Shown: positions 25,495-34,395, counted from the first letter of the stretch. The stretch is DNA of 64,000 nt from Mycobacterium sp. ENV421 (GCF_002887815.1 NZ_PDHO01000004.1:1-64000); one strand, 5' to 3'. Notes: a model not told the origin generated them from the sequence alone. Translations and numbers: made by a program.

Positions 25495-26442
25495 ATGATC
25501 GGCTCCGAACTCGACGCCGCCGGTGTGCACCAGCCCGCTCTTCGTGAGGCCTACCGGCAGTGCCGCGTGCTCAACGCCCGGCACGGCAAGACCTTCTTCC
25601 TGGCCACCCGCCTGCTCGCCCCCTATCAGCGCCCGGCAGTGCACGCGCTGTACGCCTTCGCGCGTCGTGCCGACGACATCCTCGACGATCGCGACGCCGG
25701 CCTGAGTCCGGACCAGCGCACCTCGGAGCTCACCGCGCTGTCGAACAAGCTGTTCACCGGTTTGGTCGATCACGAGCCGTGCGACGACGACCCGATCCTG
25801 GCGGCCGTCGTCGACACGGCACGGCGATACGCCATCGGTTGGGAGCTGTTCGACGACTTCTTGGCGTCGATGCGGATGGACCTCACCGTCACCGACTATC
25901 CGGATCGCAGCGCCCTCGAGCGCTACATGTACGGCTCAGCCGAGGTCATCGGCTTCCAGACGTTGCCGGTTTTGGGCACCGTCGTGCCGCGCGAGGAGGC
26001 CGCACCGTACGCCGCCGCTCTGGGAAAAGCCTTCCAGCTGACCAACTTCCTGCGCGATGTCGACGAAGACCTTGCACGCGGCCGGGTGTACCTGCCCGCC
26101 GACGAACTGGCCGCGCACGGAGTCGACCGCGACCTGCTGTGCTGGTGTCAGGCGCACCGGCGAACCGATGCGCGGGTACGTTCGGCGCTGATGGAACAAC
26201 ATGCGCTCACCCGTGCCGTGTACGCGCAGGCGCAGCCGGGAATCGCCATGCTGGCACCGATTTCGCGGCCCTGCGTCGAGACCGCATTGACCCTGTACGC
26301 CAAGATCCTGTCGCGCATCGAAGCGCTGGACTTCGAGATCTTCGCCCAGCGGGCCACCGTGGGCACGCCCCAGCGTGTCGTCGTCGCCGCCGGCGGCCTC
26401 GGACGGGCCTGGGCCGCCCGCATCCGCGACAGGAGCCGTTGA
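25495..26442 (+). CDS. crtB: Phytoene/squalene synthase family enzyme
   Basis: A 315-residue head-to-head prenyl synthase. Both aspartate-rich motifs are intact: RADDILDD at residues 58-65 and RDVDED at 187-192 (in LTNFLRDVDEDLARGRVYLP). With a GGPP synthase directly upstream, condensation of two GGPP to phytoene is the expected reaction. No phytoene desaturase (crtI) or cyclase is in this operon or window, so coloured carotenoids would need genes elsewhere; a squalene-type product is the alternative. Confidence 0.85.
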   Translation: MIGSELDAAGVHQPALREAYRQCRVLNARHGKTFFLATRLLAPYQRPAVHALYAFARRADDILDDRDAGLSPDQRTSELTALSNKLFTGLVDHEPCDDDPILAAVVDTARRYAIGWELFDDFLASMRMDLTVTDYPDRSALERYMYGSAEVIGFQTLPVLGTVVPREEAAPYAAALGKAFQLTNFLRDVDEDLARGRVYLPADELAAHGVDRDLLCWCQAHRRTDARVRSALMEQHALTRAVYAQAQPGIAMLAPISRPCVETALTLYAKILSRIEALDFEIFAQRATVGTPQRVVVAAGGLGRAWAARIRDRSR

Positions 26443-26480
26443 ATGGGCTGCTGTGTCGCCGCGACCCGGCCTGAGCCGCG

Positions 26481-27725
26481 ATGGCGGTAGTACTGGCCTA
26501 CACCGCCCCCGCGCTGGGCCACCTCTTCCCGTTCTGCGCGCTGCTGACCGAACTCGCCTCGCGCGGTCACCGGGTGCACGTGCGCACGCTCGCCGCGGGA
26601 GTAGAGCTGTGCCGCCAGTTGGGTTTCGAGGCCGATGCCGTTGATCCGCGCATCGAAGCGCTGCAGAGCGCGGGCCCGGTCGCCCGCGGCGTGCTGCGGG
26701 CGGCCGGCAACACGGTGCGCGTGCTGGGGCAGTGCGCACAGTACGAAGTCGACGACTTCCGCGACGCGGTCGCCGACGTCGAACCCGATATCTGCCTGAT
26801 CGACGCCAACAGCTGGGGAGCCCAGTCTGCTGCCGAGGCGATGCCGGGCCCGTGGGTGGTGCTCAGTCCGTTCATCCCCTACCTGCGGTCCCCCGGCTCC
26901 GCGCCGTTCGGCGCCGGTGTCGCACCGCGTCCCGGCCCGGTCGGCTTCGTGCGCGACTGGGGTATCCAACTGGTCACCAGTGTGGTGTTCGATGTGCCCT
27001 TCAGGTCCGAATTATCGCCGGTGCGAAGACGTTTGGGGCTGCCAAGGGTCCGCAGCGCCGGCCAGCTGCTGCGACGGGCCCCGATGCTACTGATCGCGAC
27101 CGGGAAACCGTTCGAGTACCGGCACACCGACTGGGGCCCGAATGTGGAGCTCATCGGCCCGGCCGCGTTCGACCCACCACGTACCGGAGACGAATCGTGG
27201 CTCGACGACATCGACGCCCCCATCGTGCTGGTGACAACCTCATCGCTGGCCCAGGCCGACAACGAATTGGTCGGCACCGCCATCGACGCACTGGAAGGAC
27301 TGCCGGTGCACGTGGTGGCGACGCTGCCCGGCGGCGGGAACGTCGATGTGCGGCAACGTCCCGGCGCGACCCTGTCGCGCTTCACCGCGCACTCGGCGAT
27401 CCTGGACCGGACGGTGTGCGTCATCACCCACGGTGGAATGGGCATCACGCAAAAGGCTTTGGCCCGTGGAATTCCGGTCTGCGTGGTGCCGTTCGGGCGC
27501 GACCAGTTCGAGGTGGCGCGCCGGGTCGAGATCGCGCGGTGCGGGACGCGCTTACCCGCCCGCCGGCTCACCGCACGGCGCCTGCGCTCCGCGGTCGAAG
27601 AGGCGATGGCCATGGGCGAGGGTGCGGCCGCGGTGGCCGCCGGGTTCGAGGCGACCGGCGGGGTGCGCCGCGGCGCCGACCGGGTGGAGGGCCTGCTGCA
27701 GAAATGGCCGCTGCGAACGCCGTGA
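26481..27725 (+). CDS. UGT/MGT-type glycosyltransferase (GT1)
   Basis: A 414-residue GT-B-fold glycosyltransferase. The N-terminal YTAPALGHLFPFCALLTELASRGHRV is the acceptor domain start, and the C-terminal donor signature is THGGMGITQKALARGIPVCVVPFGRDQFEVARRVE (His317). This belongs to the macrolide/carotenoid (CrtX-like) glycosyltransferase family using nucleotide sugars. As last gene of the MMPL-crtE-crtB run it likely glycosylates an isoprenoid product or its derivative. Ends 2 bp from the stop of the convergent LuxR fusion gene. Confidence 0.82.
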   Translation: MAVVLAYTAPALGHLFPFCALLTELASRGHRVHVRTLAAGVELCRQLGFEADAVDPRIEALQSAGPVARGVLRAAGNTVRVLGQCAQYEVDDFRDAVADVEPDICLIDANSWGAQSAAEAMPGPWVVLSPFIPYLRSPGSAPFGAGVAPRPGPVGFVRDWGIQLVTSVVFDVPFRSELSPVRRRLGLPRVRSAGQLLRRAPMLLIATGKPFEYRHTDWGPNVELIGPAAFDPPRTGDESWLDDIDAPIVLVTTSSLAQADNELVGTAIDALEGLPVHVVATLPGGGNVDVRQRPGATLSRFTAHSAILDRTVCVITHGGMGITQKALARGIPVCVVPFGRDQFEVARRVEIARCGTRLPARRLTARRLRSAVEEAMAMGEGAAAVAAGFEATGGVRRGADRVEGLLQKWPLRTP

Positions 27726-27727
27726 CG

Positions 27728-28768
27728 CTAGACCAACCCGAGGCGAGTTGCCTGCGCGACCGCGGCCGTCCGGGACGTCGCACCCAGTTTGCGGCGGATG
27801 TTCGCGACGTGCCGGTGCACGGTATGCGGGCTCAGCTGGAGCTGCTCGGCGATCTCGCGATCACCGAGACCGTGTGCGACACAACCGAGAATCTCGCGTT
27901 CCCGCTCGGACAACAGCACTGATACGCGGTTGGTATCGGGCTCCGCCTGCCGCTCGGGACGCAACCCCTGGCGGCAGGCCCGGATGACGGAATCGACGTC
28001 ACCGTGCCAGGGAAAGTGCGATCTCCCCTGTAGCGGAACGAATTTCGCGCCAGGGATCGCGGCCGCCACCTCACGTCCGAGCCGGTACGGCACCGCCCGA
28101 TCATCGCGACGATGCACCACCGTCGCAGGCCGGTTCACGCGCGGAAGATACTCGCGGACGTCGAAACGATAGACCAGGCTCAACAGTTCGGCGGCGGTCT
28201 CCGCGGACGCCGACTCACGCTGCAGCCGCGCGAACCGCTCATGCTCCGCCGCCTCGGCACCGCCGAGGAAGATATCGCTGAGCATCCGCGAACCGAGACC
28301 CCAGTGCGCGCGCACCGCCGCCACGATCGCGTCGCCAACCCCCGGGGCCGTCAGCTCCTCGCCGCGCGGATACGACCCGTACAGCACCAGTCGCTCCACG
28401 CGATCCGGGAACGCCGCGGCGAAGGCCGTTGCGGTACAGCTGCCCGACGATCCGCCGATCAGCGACACCCGATCAAACCCGAGCTCGTCGAGCAGGGCGC
28501 GCAACATCGTGACCTCGGCATCGAGACTCAGATCGCCCGGCTGCACCGTGCGGTCCGACATTCCGACCCCGAGCCGGTCATAGCGAATCAGGGTGTACCC
28601 GGCCGCGACACCCTCCCAGAACCGCCGGACGCCGGGGTTCTGCCAGTCGAGTTCGAGGTGGCTCACCCACCACGCGGGCGTCACCAGCGGCGGACCGTCG
28701 CCGCGCACCTCGTACGCCAGGCGTCGATCGCCGACCGGCAGGAAGCGAATCTCGGATTTCTCGAGCAT
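27728..28768 (-). CDS. Alpha/beta-hydrolase fused to a LuxR DNA-binding domain
   Basis: A 346-residue protein with an alpha/beta-hydrolase domain (residues 1 to about 270) and a C-terminal LuxR-type helix-turn-helix (about 286-346; SEREREILGCVAHGLGDREIAEQLQLSPHTVHRHVANIRRKLGATSRT). The hydrolase residues look catalytic: Ser107 in GGSSG, Asp222/223, and His251 in GRSHF. The fusion suggests a regulator that binds, and possibly hydrolyses, a small ester or lactone ligand. It converges on the isoprenoid operon, whose regulation it could influence, but no binding site is visible. Confidence 0.85.
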   Translation of the reverse strand: MLEKSEIRFLPVGDRRLAYEVRGDGPPLVTPAWWVSHLELDWQNPGVRRFWEGVAAGYTLIRYDRLGVGMSDRTVQPGDLSLDAEVTMLRALLDELGFDRVSLIGGSSGSCTATAFAAAFPDRVERLVLYGSYPRGEELTAPGVGDAIVAAVRAHWGLGSRMLSDIFLGGAEAAEHERFARLQRESASAETAAELLSLVYRFDVREYLPRVNRPATVVHRRDDRAVPYRLGREVAAAIPGAKFVPLQGRSHFPWHGDVDSVIRACRQGLRPERQAEPDTNRVSVLLSEREREILGCVAHGLGDREIAEQLQLSPHTVHRHVANIRRKLGATSRTAAVAQATRLGLV

Positions 28769-28789
28769 CGCGGTTGAGCGTACGACGCC

Positions 28790-29530
28790 TTATCGGGGCG
28801 GATCGCCCTTCCACGAGAAGCTGTTGACGTACTTGCCGAGATCCTGCGCGAGTTCCAGATTCGCTCCCGACGGCACGCCGGGCCCATTGCCGGGTGCGAA
28901 CTTGCGGTACGGACCGATCGCCGCACCCACCAACGCGAGATCGTTTTTCACCGCCGCCATCACGACGATCCGCGTGCGAGACACCGCGGCGCCGCCTTGC
29001 GGGTAGACGTCGAGCACCTCACCGAAACCGAGCTGGTACCCGACCGTGGTGTTCGGCAGCACGTAGGCCACCGTCGCGTCGGGCTGCTTCTCCTTGAGAA
29101 GATCGTCGATGATCTCCTCGGCGGAGCGGCCCTGCGCCGGCACCCCGAACAGCTCCATCACCCCGCCGTCGCCGCCGGTGTACGTCGCCGACACGCCGTC
29201 GTTCTGCATGGTGACCTTGTACGCCGTGCCCTCCGCCGGATACGACACCGAGAACGCGCCGTCCGCCGCGACGAAACGCGGGCTGGCTTGTACCGGCACA
29301 CCCGTCGGCGGCCGCCCGCAATCGGGTGGACACGCATAACGCACCGACGGGCCACCTGCCACCGCCCAGGCCGCCGTCGAGGCTCCGACCAGTACACCCA
29401 GTGTGACGACCAGTGGCACGAGCATCCGCCGCAACGGGGTAAACCGTTGGGGCCCAGCGGTATATGCACCGGGCTCGACGGCGTAACCGGGATACAGTTC
29501 CGGCACCTGCGGCACTGTCGGGGCGCTCAT
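28790..29530 (-). CDS. Single-pass exported protein, third gene of the S53 operon
   Basis: A 246-residue protein of no family I recognise. A proline-rich cytoplasmic N-terminus (to about residue 35) is followed by one membrane helix (VPLVVTLGVLVGASTAAWAV) and an extracytoplasmic domain with a CPPDCG motif, FSVSYPAEGTAYKV and YVNSFSWKG; the domain resembles PsbP/LpqN-like folds only loosely. Its ATG overlaps the stop of the zinc-ribbon membrane protein gene as ATGA, so translation is coupled. The frame is open upstream to 29662 but the coupling start is convincing. Confidence 0.75.
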   Translation of the reverse strand: MSAPTVPQVPELYPGYAVEPGAYTAGPQRFTPLRRMLVPLVVTLGVLVGASTAAWAVAGGPSVRYACPPDCGRPPTGVPVQASPRFVAADGAFSVSYPAEGTAYKVTMQNDGVSATYTGGDGGVMELFGVPAQGRSAEEIIDDLLKEKQPDATVAYVLPNTTVGYQLGFGEVLDVYPQGGAAVSRTRIVVMAAVKNDLALVGAAIGPYRKFAPGNGPGVPSGANLELAQDLGKYVNSFSWKGDPPR

Positions 29531-30708
29531 GACTCCGCCGTCGCACGCTGGAGCTGTGGGCGGTCTTGTCGGCGCGCGGCCCGGGAGGTCTGCGACGCCG
29601 CCTGTGCGGCGACACCGCAGGACGGGCAGAACCTGGTGTCCGGCACCACATGCTGACACCACACACAGAGAATCGGAAGCGCCGGATAGGTATCGACGTC
29701 CTGATCCCGCAACATGGTCACCTGCAGCGCCAGTCGCAGGGCGATCACCGCCGCGACCGCGAACACCATGTGCACGGAGAATTGCAGATATGGCGGCAGG
29801 CGGTAGGCCTCGGCCAGGCCGACGCAGGCATAGGCCGCGGCGCCGATGATCAATCCGAAGCCGCCGACGGCCACCGTGCGGAGACTACGGCGGCTGACAT
29901 ACCACAGCCACGCTCCGATGAGGGCGCTGAGCGAGAGCCCGGTCAACGGCTCGCCGATTCCCCGCACCCCGGCCTGGAGCAACAGATCCTCGATGGGCAG
30001 ATCGCCGGTCACCGCGCTGTCCCCGACCTGCGGGATCATCCTGATCACGTTGGTGGCGAGCAGGAACATCACGCCACCCAGCAGACCGATCACGGCGCCG
30101 TGCAACGACTCTCGTACCGGAGGCCGCAGCAGCCGAACCACGATCACCGGTAGTTGCATTGCCAGCAGGCCGCCGAAGGGAATGATCACCGCGTCGCGCA
30201 GCAGGCGCGTCGTCGGGACCTGGGCGCCCAGTCCGAGGCTGTAGGACTCGGCCACGATGGCGCCGGTCAAGGTCGCCCACGCCACCCCGACCGCGGCACC
30301 CAGAACGGCGGTCAGCACCCACACCCAGGCGGGCAGGTCGGCCAGCACCCGTGACTCGATCAGATAGATCGCGATGAGCGTGGGCGGCGCGAAGATGGCC
30401 AGTGCCAACATCGGCACGTACCACTGCAGCACGCAGAACGCGACGAGTACGGCCAGCAGCAGCCCGAGTGCGAACCGGAATGCCACCCGGGAGCGGCTCG
30501 GCAGGTGCGGGAACATCGAGCTGACGATCGAGGGCTGGAGCACGTTCTCGCCCGGCGCGGCAGCGAAGTCGCTCACCCGCAGCGGGCTGGGGCGCTCACC
30601 CGCAGCCACCGAGAGGTGCGCGCCGCAGCGCACACAGAACCGCCCCGCAGGCACGTCATGGGCGCAGCCCGGGCACGGCATCGTCGCGATGCCTGACCGG
30701 CCGGTCAT
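29527..30708 (-). CDS. Multi-pass membrane protein with zinc ribbons at both ends
   Basis: A 393-residue protein with an N-terminal zinc ribbon (MPCPGCAHDVPAGRFCVRCG, residues 10-29), about eight to nine membrane helices between residues 75 and 335, and a second C-terminal zinc ribbon (CVWCQHVVPDTRFCPSCG near 349-366). Both ribbons are C-x2-C type and both should be cytosolic given an even helix number. No enzyme motif is visible. Start and stop overlap neighbours by ATGA on each side, so it is the centre of a tightly coupled three-gene operon with the S53 peptidase and the single-pass protein. Confidence 0.8.
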   Translation of the reverse strand: MTGRSGIATMPCPGCAHDVPAGRFCVRCGAHLSVAAGERPSPLRVSDFAAAPGENVLQPSIVSSMFPHLPSRSRVAFRFALGLLLAVLVAFCVLQWYVPMLALAIFAPPTLIAIYLIESRVLADLPAWVWVLTAVLGAAVGVAWATLTGAIVAESYSLGLGAQVPTTRLLRDAVIIPFGGLLAMQLPVIVVRLLRPPVRESLHGAVIGLLGGVMFLLATNVIRMIPQVGDSAVTGDLPIEDLLLQAGVRGIGEPLTGLSLSALIGAWLWYVSRRSLRTVAVGGFGLIIGAAAYACVGLAEAYRLPPYLQFSVHMVFAVAAVIALRLALQVTMLRDQDVDTYPALPILCVWCQHVVPDTRFCPSCGVAAQAASQTSRAARRQDRPQLQRATAES

Positions 30709-32318
30709 CGCGGAGACCGTTGGACGTCGAGGATGTCGCGCACCATGTTGTCGACGTCGGGGCTGCCCAACCCGGTCACCATGTCGTAGCCCGCCTGCGA
30801 GATCGCGACGGCGTTGGTGCCCAGCGTGATGTCGTGGAATGCCGGTCGGGCCGCACCGGCTTTCAGTCGGTAGAGCATCGGATTGAGTTCACCGAGCGGC
30901 CGCCCGCCGTTGGCGACCAGGAACTGATTCATCACCGCGGCGATGCCGGCCCAGATCGGTGCGGATTGCGACGTGCCGCCCCCGACCACCAGTTGCTGGT
31001 TCTGCACGATGACCGCACCGGTCGAATTGTCGGCCACCGCCGACACATCGGGCGTCAGCCGGCGAACGGTGTTGGTCGTCGTGGTCACACCGGCCTGCCA
31101 TGGCGGCCGGTCGAAGAGATTGGACACCCCGCCGCCGCTCCCCTGCGTCAACGGACCGTCGCTCCAGGCTTGTTCACCGAGCCACCGATAGTTCTCGTCG
31201 GTGGACAGCGTGGTACCACCCACACTGGTCACCTCGGGTAGCGACGCGACGGCATCGAGCCCCACGTCGGCGGGTCCGGGCGGTGCCGACCAGTCATGGC
31301 CACGTTTGCATTCCAGGCCGGCCAGATCCCCGCTCGCGTCGAAGACCGTGGTGCCGTGGGCAAGTGCGGTGGAGATCGCACCCCGGATCGGAGCCAGGTC
31401 GGCCGCCGTGATCAGCCTGTCGCAGCCCCAACCGATCGACAAGCTCCACACCGCCCCGGGGAACTGCCGGTCCACCGACTGCATCAGTTCGGCGATCTTG
31501 ACGTAGGTGCTGCCACCGGCGACTGTCGTCCTGGCGTTGACCAGCACCTTGCGTGCGTCAGGCGCAATCGCGTGGGCGACTTGCAAATCCATCGTGGATT
31601 CGCCGCTGCGTTGTTCGGGCACCCCGCCGACGACCTCGGGTACGAGCCGCGGCAGTCCATAAGTGGTGGTGAACATGTCCAGGTCGGCCTGATCGAACCC
31701 GTCGAATCCGAAGACCGCGATGGTGCCACCTTTGCCGGTGTTACCGGCCTCGGTCAGCGGGCGCACGTTGTAGGTCGTCCGCAACGACGCGGGTGGGAGG
31801 CTGTGGTCGGGCACGTCCAGCGGCCGGAACGAGGGGCTGTTGGAGTGGTAGGGGGTATAGCTGAGGATGCGCCCTAGGCCAGTCACCTTGTCACGCAACG
31901 ACGCCGGGACTCCTGGCTGTTGAGGCGAGGCGTAGAACACCTGGCCGGACTTCCCACGGAAGTCCTGGACGGCCACCTGGAATGCGGCGGCGACACGAGC
32001 GGGTGGGCCGCCGATCACCGCCCAGCGCTGGCCGGGCTGCCAGCGCACCGACAAGCCGTTGGCCGCCGCCCACGCGTCGAGCCGGTCGGGGCGTTTCGCG
32101 TCAGGCAGCTCCGCGGTCAGCTCGACACTGCGCGCCTGCGAGTCGCCCAGGTTCGTGGCCGCGGCAAGCAACAACGCGAATGGGCCCGAAATCACTTGCG
32201 GGAGCCGTGAGTCCGACTGCGCTTTGAGCACGATCGCCGTGATGGCCACTGCAGCCGCGACGATCAGGACGAGTGGCACCCGCAGTGCGCGCACAGCGAC
32301 GTGTGCTCCCCTCGACAC
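30705..32318 (-). CDS. S53 (sedolisin/kumamolisin-type) serine-carboxyl peptidase
   Basis: A 537-residue exported peptidase. An N-terminal membrane helix (residues 13-31) is followed by a pro-domain (to about 170) and the catalytic domain with the Glu/Asp/Ser set: Glu240 and Asp244 in GESTMDLQVAHA, oxyanion Asp331 in DASGD, and Ser450 in GGGTSQSAPIWAG. C-terminal Asp-Ile (496-497) and GSPD supply the calcium site of the family. It is likely tethered to or released from the outer face of the membrane and self-activated at low pH. GTG start, supported by the leaderless hexamer TAACTT 6 nt upstream. Confidence 0.9.
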   Translation of the reverse strand: MSRGAHVAVRALRVPLVLIVAAAVAITAIVLKAQSDSRLPQVISGPFALLLAAATNLGDSQARSVELTAELPDAKRPDRLDAWAAANGLSVRWQPGQRWAVIGGPPARVAAAFQVAVQDFRGKSGQVFYASPQQPGVPASLRDKVTGLGRILSYTPYHSNSPSFRPLDVPDHSLPPASLRTTYNVRPLTEAGNTGKGGTIAVFGFDGFDQADLDMFTTTYGLPRLVPEVVGGVPEQRSGESTMDLQVAHAIAPDARKVLVNARTTVAGGSTYVKIAELMQSVDRQFPGAVWSLSIGWGCDRLITAADLAPIRGAISTALAHGTTVFDASGDLAGLECKRGHDWSAPPGPADVGLDAVASLPEVTSVGGTTLSTDENYRWLGEQAWSDGPLTQGSGGGVSNLFDRPPWQAGVTTTTNTVRRLTPDVSAVADNSTGAVIVQNQQLVVGGGTSQSAPIWAGIAAVMNQFLVANGGRPLGELNPMLYRLKAGAARPAFHDITLGTNAVAISQAGYDMVTGLGSPDVDNMVRDILDVQRSPR

Positions 32319-32324
32319 CCCGCC

Positions 32325-32330
32325 AAGTTA
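32325..32330 (-). promoter_or_regulatory. Leaderless -10 of the S53 operon
   Basis: TAACTT on the minus strand, 6 nt, GTG at 32318. Confidence 0.5.
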
Positions 32331-32355
32331 GCGCATGCGGCAAACGTATGGGGGC

Positions 32356-32796
32356 CTAACCGGTCAGGCAGCCGAGCTCGTACAGCGCGGCGGGGATCAT
32401 CGCGTCCGCGGGAGCGGGGGTGGTCGAGGCGTTCGTGCCGCAGACCTTCTGCTTGTCCTGGCTGACCCACCGGCCGCCGAGCTGCTGGAACACCAGCGTG
32501 CTCGGGGCGCCCATGTCCGGGTTGGCTGTGCTGGACCAGAGGCCGCTGGTCACCGCCCAGCCGTCGGCGCATGTCACCTCGTCGATCCGGTAGATGTTGT
32601 CCTTGCTCACGGCGTGGACGGCCGCGGTGGCCGCGTCGGCGAACTCGGCCTTGTCGCAGCCGGCCGCGGCGGCAGTTGCGGTACTCGACGTGCCCGCAGG
32701 CGCGGGCGGACGCGACGACGAGCAGCCGGGCAGACCGATCATCGTCACCGCCGCGAACGCGATGAGGAGGCCAAGCCGGCGAGCGGTGCGGTTCAT
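32356..32796 (-). CDS. Small lipoprotein of unknown function
   Basis: A 146-residue protein with a basic start (NRTARR), hydrophobic helix and lipobox LPGC followed by SSS, so predicted to be lipidated. The mature part has three further cysteines and a DEVTCADGWAVTSGLWSS segment similar to small mycobacterial LppA-like or sensor-type lipoproteins, but no family is recognised with confidence. Two ATGs (32799, 32796) follow GGGGGAG; the spacing suits the second. It ends 26 bp before the S53 leaderless promoter region on the same strand, so it may be an independent unit upstream of that operon. Confidence 0.75.
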   Translation of the reverse strand: MNRTARRLGLLIAFAAVTMIGLPGCSSSRPPAPAGTSSTATAAAAGCDKAEFADAATAAVHAVSKDNIYRIDEVTCADGWAVTSGLWSSTANPDMGAPSTLVFQQLGGRWVSQDKQKVCGTNASTTPAPADAMIPAALYELGCLTG

Positions 32797-32820
32797 CATC
32801 GGTCTCCCCCGATGCTGAAA

Positions 32821-32848
32821 TGGACTGCCAAAAATGGACTGCCAAAAG
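32821..32848. repeat. 14-bp tandem duplication
   Basis: TGGACTGCCAAAAA and TGGACTGCCAAAAG lie back to back and lead into a third TGGAC. On the minus strand this provides the T-tracts after the pepD terminator stem. Confidence 0.55.
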
Positions 32849-32883
32849 TGGACGGTAGCCATTGAACAATAGCTACCGTCCAC
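32848..32883 (-). terminator. Rho-independent-type terminator of pepD
   Basis: GTGGACGGTAGC and GCTACCGTCCAC form a perfect 12-bp stem with a 12-nt loop. On the minus strand the stem is followed by TTTTGG, the classic intrinsic arrangement that is uncommon in mycobacteria. It lies 20 bp after the pepD stop. Confidence 0.8.
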
Positions 32884-32902
32884 CTCGAGATGGGTTGTGC
32901 TG

Positions 32903-34321
32903 CTAGGACTGAATCTGTCCGAGGGTGACCTGCACGGTGCGTGACGCGCCCGACGGGTCGTTGTAGGTCAGCGTGACGTTGTCGCCGGGCGCCTTGGAAT
33001 GGATGGCGGCGACGAGCGCCTCCGGGCCGTCGATCACCTTGTTGTCGACCTTGGTGATCACCGCACCCTTCGACATGCCTGCCGCTGCCGCCGGGCTGCC
33101 GTCCGCGACACCGGCGACCAGTGCGCCCCGGGCGCTGTCGTCGGAACTGAGCTGAACGCCCAGCGAGGCACGCTGCACGGTCCCGGTCGAAACCAGTTCG
33201 TCGGCAATACGTTTCGCTTGGTCAACCGGAATCGCGAAGCCGAGACCGATCGATCCGCTCTGGGCTGCCTGCGAATCCTGGCTGCCGCCAAGGGATGCGA
33301 TCGCGGAGTTGACACCGATCAGCTCACCGTTCATGTCGACCAGCGCGCCACCGGAGTTGCCGGGGTTGATCGCCGCATCGGTCTGGATGGCGCTCATGAC
33401 CGAATGCTGGCCGGACTGCTCGTCACCGGTCGCGACAGGACGGTCCAGCGCGCTGATGATGCCCGTCGTCACGGTGCCCTGCAGACCCAGCGGGGAGCCG
33501 ACCGCGACGACGTTCTGGCCGACCTTCAGATCCTTCGACGATCCGATCGTGATCGGGGTGAGCCCCGAAACGTTCTGAGCCCGAACCACCGCGATGTCGT
33601 CGGTCGGGTCGGCGCCGACGACCGTGAACGGCACGGTCCGGCCGTCGGAGAACGTCACGGTCGCGGCCATGCCGCCGCCGCTCTGGCCGAACGGCCGGCC
33701 GCCTCCTCCGCCGGGGAGTTGGCCGTCCGGCGCGTCCTCGGCCGGCATCGGCCCGCTACCCGCGGCCTGCGCAGCGGCAGCGACGACGTGATTGTTGGTC
33801 AAGATCAGCCCGTCGGAGCTCAGGATGATTCCCGAGCCCTCTTCACTGCCCTGACCAGTGGTGATCTGCAGTTTCACCACGCTGGGCAGGACCTTGTCCG
33901 AGACCTGCTCGACCGAACCGACGGGTGCCGAGCCGGTCGGCTGGCCGGCCACCGCGGTGTTCTTCGGCGCCGGAGCTCCGGCCACGAGCTGCCCCTGTTG
34001 GGTAGCCGCCGGGTGTCCGGAGTGATCGACCACCGCAACCGCGCCGGCAGCCCCGGCGATCATCGCGACCACGGCCGTTCCGCCGACCAAAACACCCACT
34101 CGCGACTTCATCCGTTGCCGAGGATTTTGCTGTGACGTAGATCTCCCGCCCCTGGGCTGGGCCCCGTAAGGGGGCGGATACATCTGTGTCGTGTCGGTGT
34201 TGCCGTAACCGTATTGATATCCGGCGGAGTTCCACTGTCGTGAATTAGAATGTTCCACAGAATCTTTCGGCTGCCACTGGTAGTGGCCTTCCTGCGGCGA
34301 GTGTCCTGACCTGTAGTCCAT
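32903..34321 (-). CDS. pepD: HtrA-family serine protease, PepD-like
   Basis: A 472-residue envelope protease/chaperone. A long Gln/Tyr/Gly/Pro-rich cytoplasmic N-terminus (residues 1-70) precedes one membrane helix (about 74-98), a trypsin-like domain with His178 (TNNHVV), Asp242 (DPTDDIAVV) and Ser323 (GNSGGAL), and a C-terminal PDZ domain (about 385-470). This layout matches M. tuberculosis PepD (Rv0983), which belongs to the MprAB/SigE envelope-stress circuit. mprAB is not next to it here, but a matching 8-3-8 direct repeat lies upstream. Divergent from the FKBP lipoprotein gene. Confidence 0.87.
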   Translation of the reverse strand: MDYRSGHSPQEGHYQWQPKDSVEHSNSRQWNSAGYQYGYGNTDTTQMYPPPYGAQPRGGRSTSQQNPRQRMKSRVGVLVGGTAVVAMIAGAAGAVAVVDHSGHPAATQQGQLVAGAPAPKNTAVAGQPTGSAPVGSVEQVSDKVLPSVVKLQITTGQGSEEGSGIILSSDGLILTNNHVVAAAAQAAGSGPMPAEDAPDGQLPGGGGGRPFGQSGGGMAATVTFSDGRTVPFTVVGADPTDDIAVVRAQNVSGLTPITIGSSKDLKVGQNVVAVGSPLGLQGTVTTGIISALDRPVATGDEQSGQHSVMSAIQTDAAINPGNSGGALVDMNGELIGVNSAIASLGGSQDSQAAQSGSIGLGFAIPVDQAKRIADELVSTGTVQRASLGVQLSSDDSARGALVAGVADGSPAAAAGMSKGAVITKVDNKVIDGPEALVAAIHSKAPGDNVTLTYNDPSGASRTVQVTLGQIQS

Positions 34322-34395
34322 TGCGTTCAGCTTCGCTTTCTCGTGACAAGGATCATCTGCGCCTCGAGGCGCCTGAAAGCAGTTTGCCTACACCA

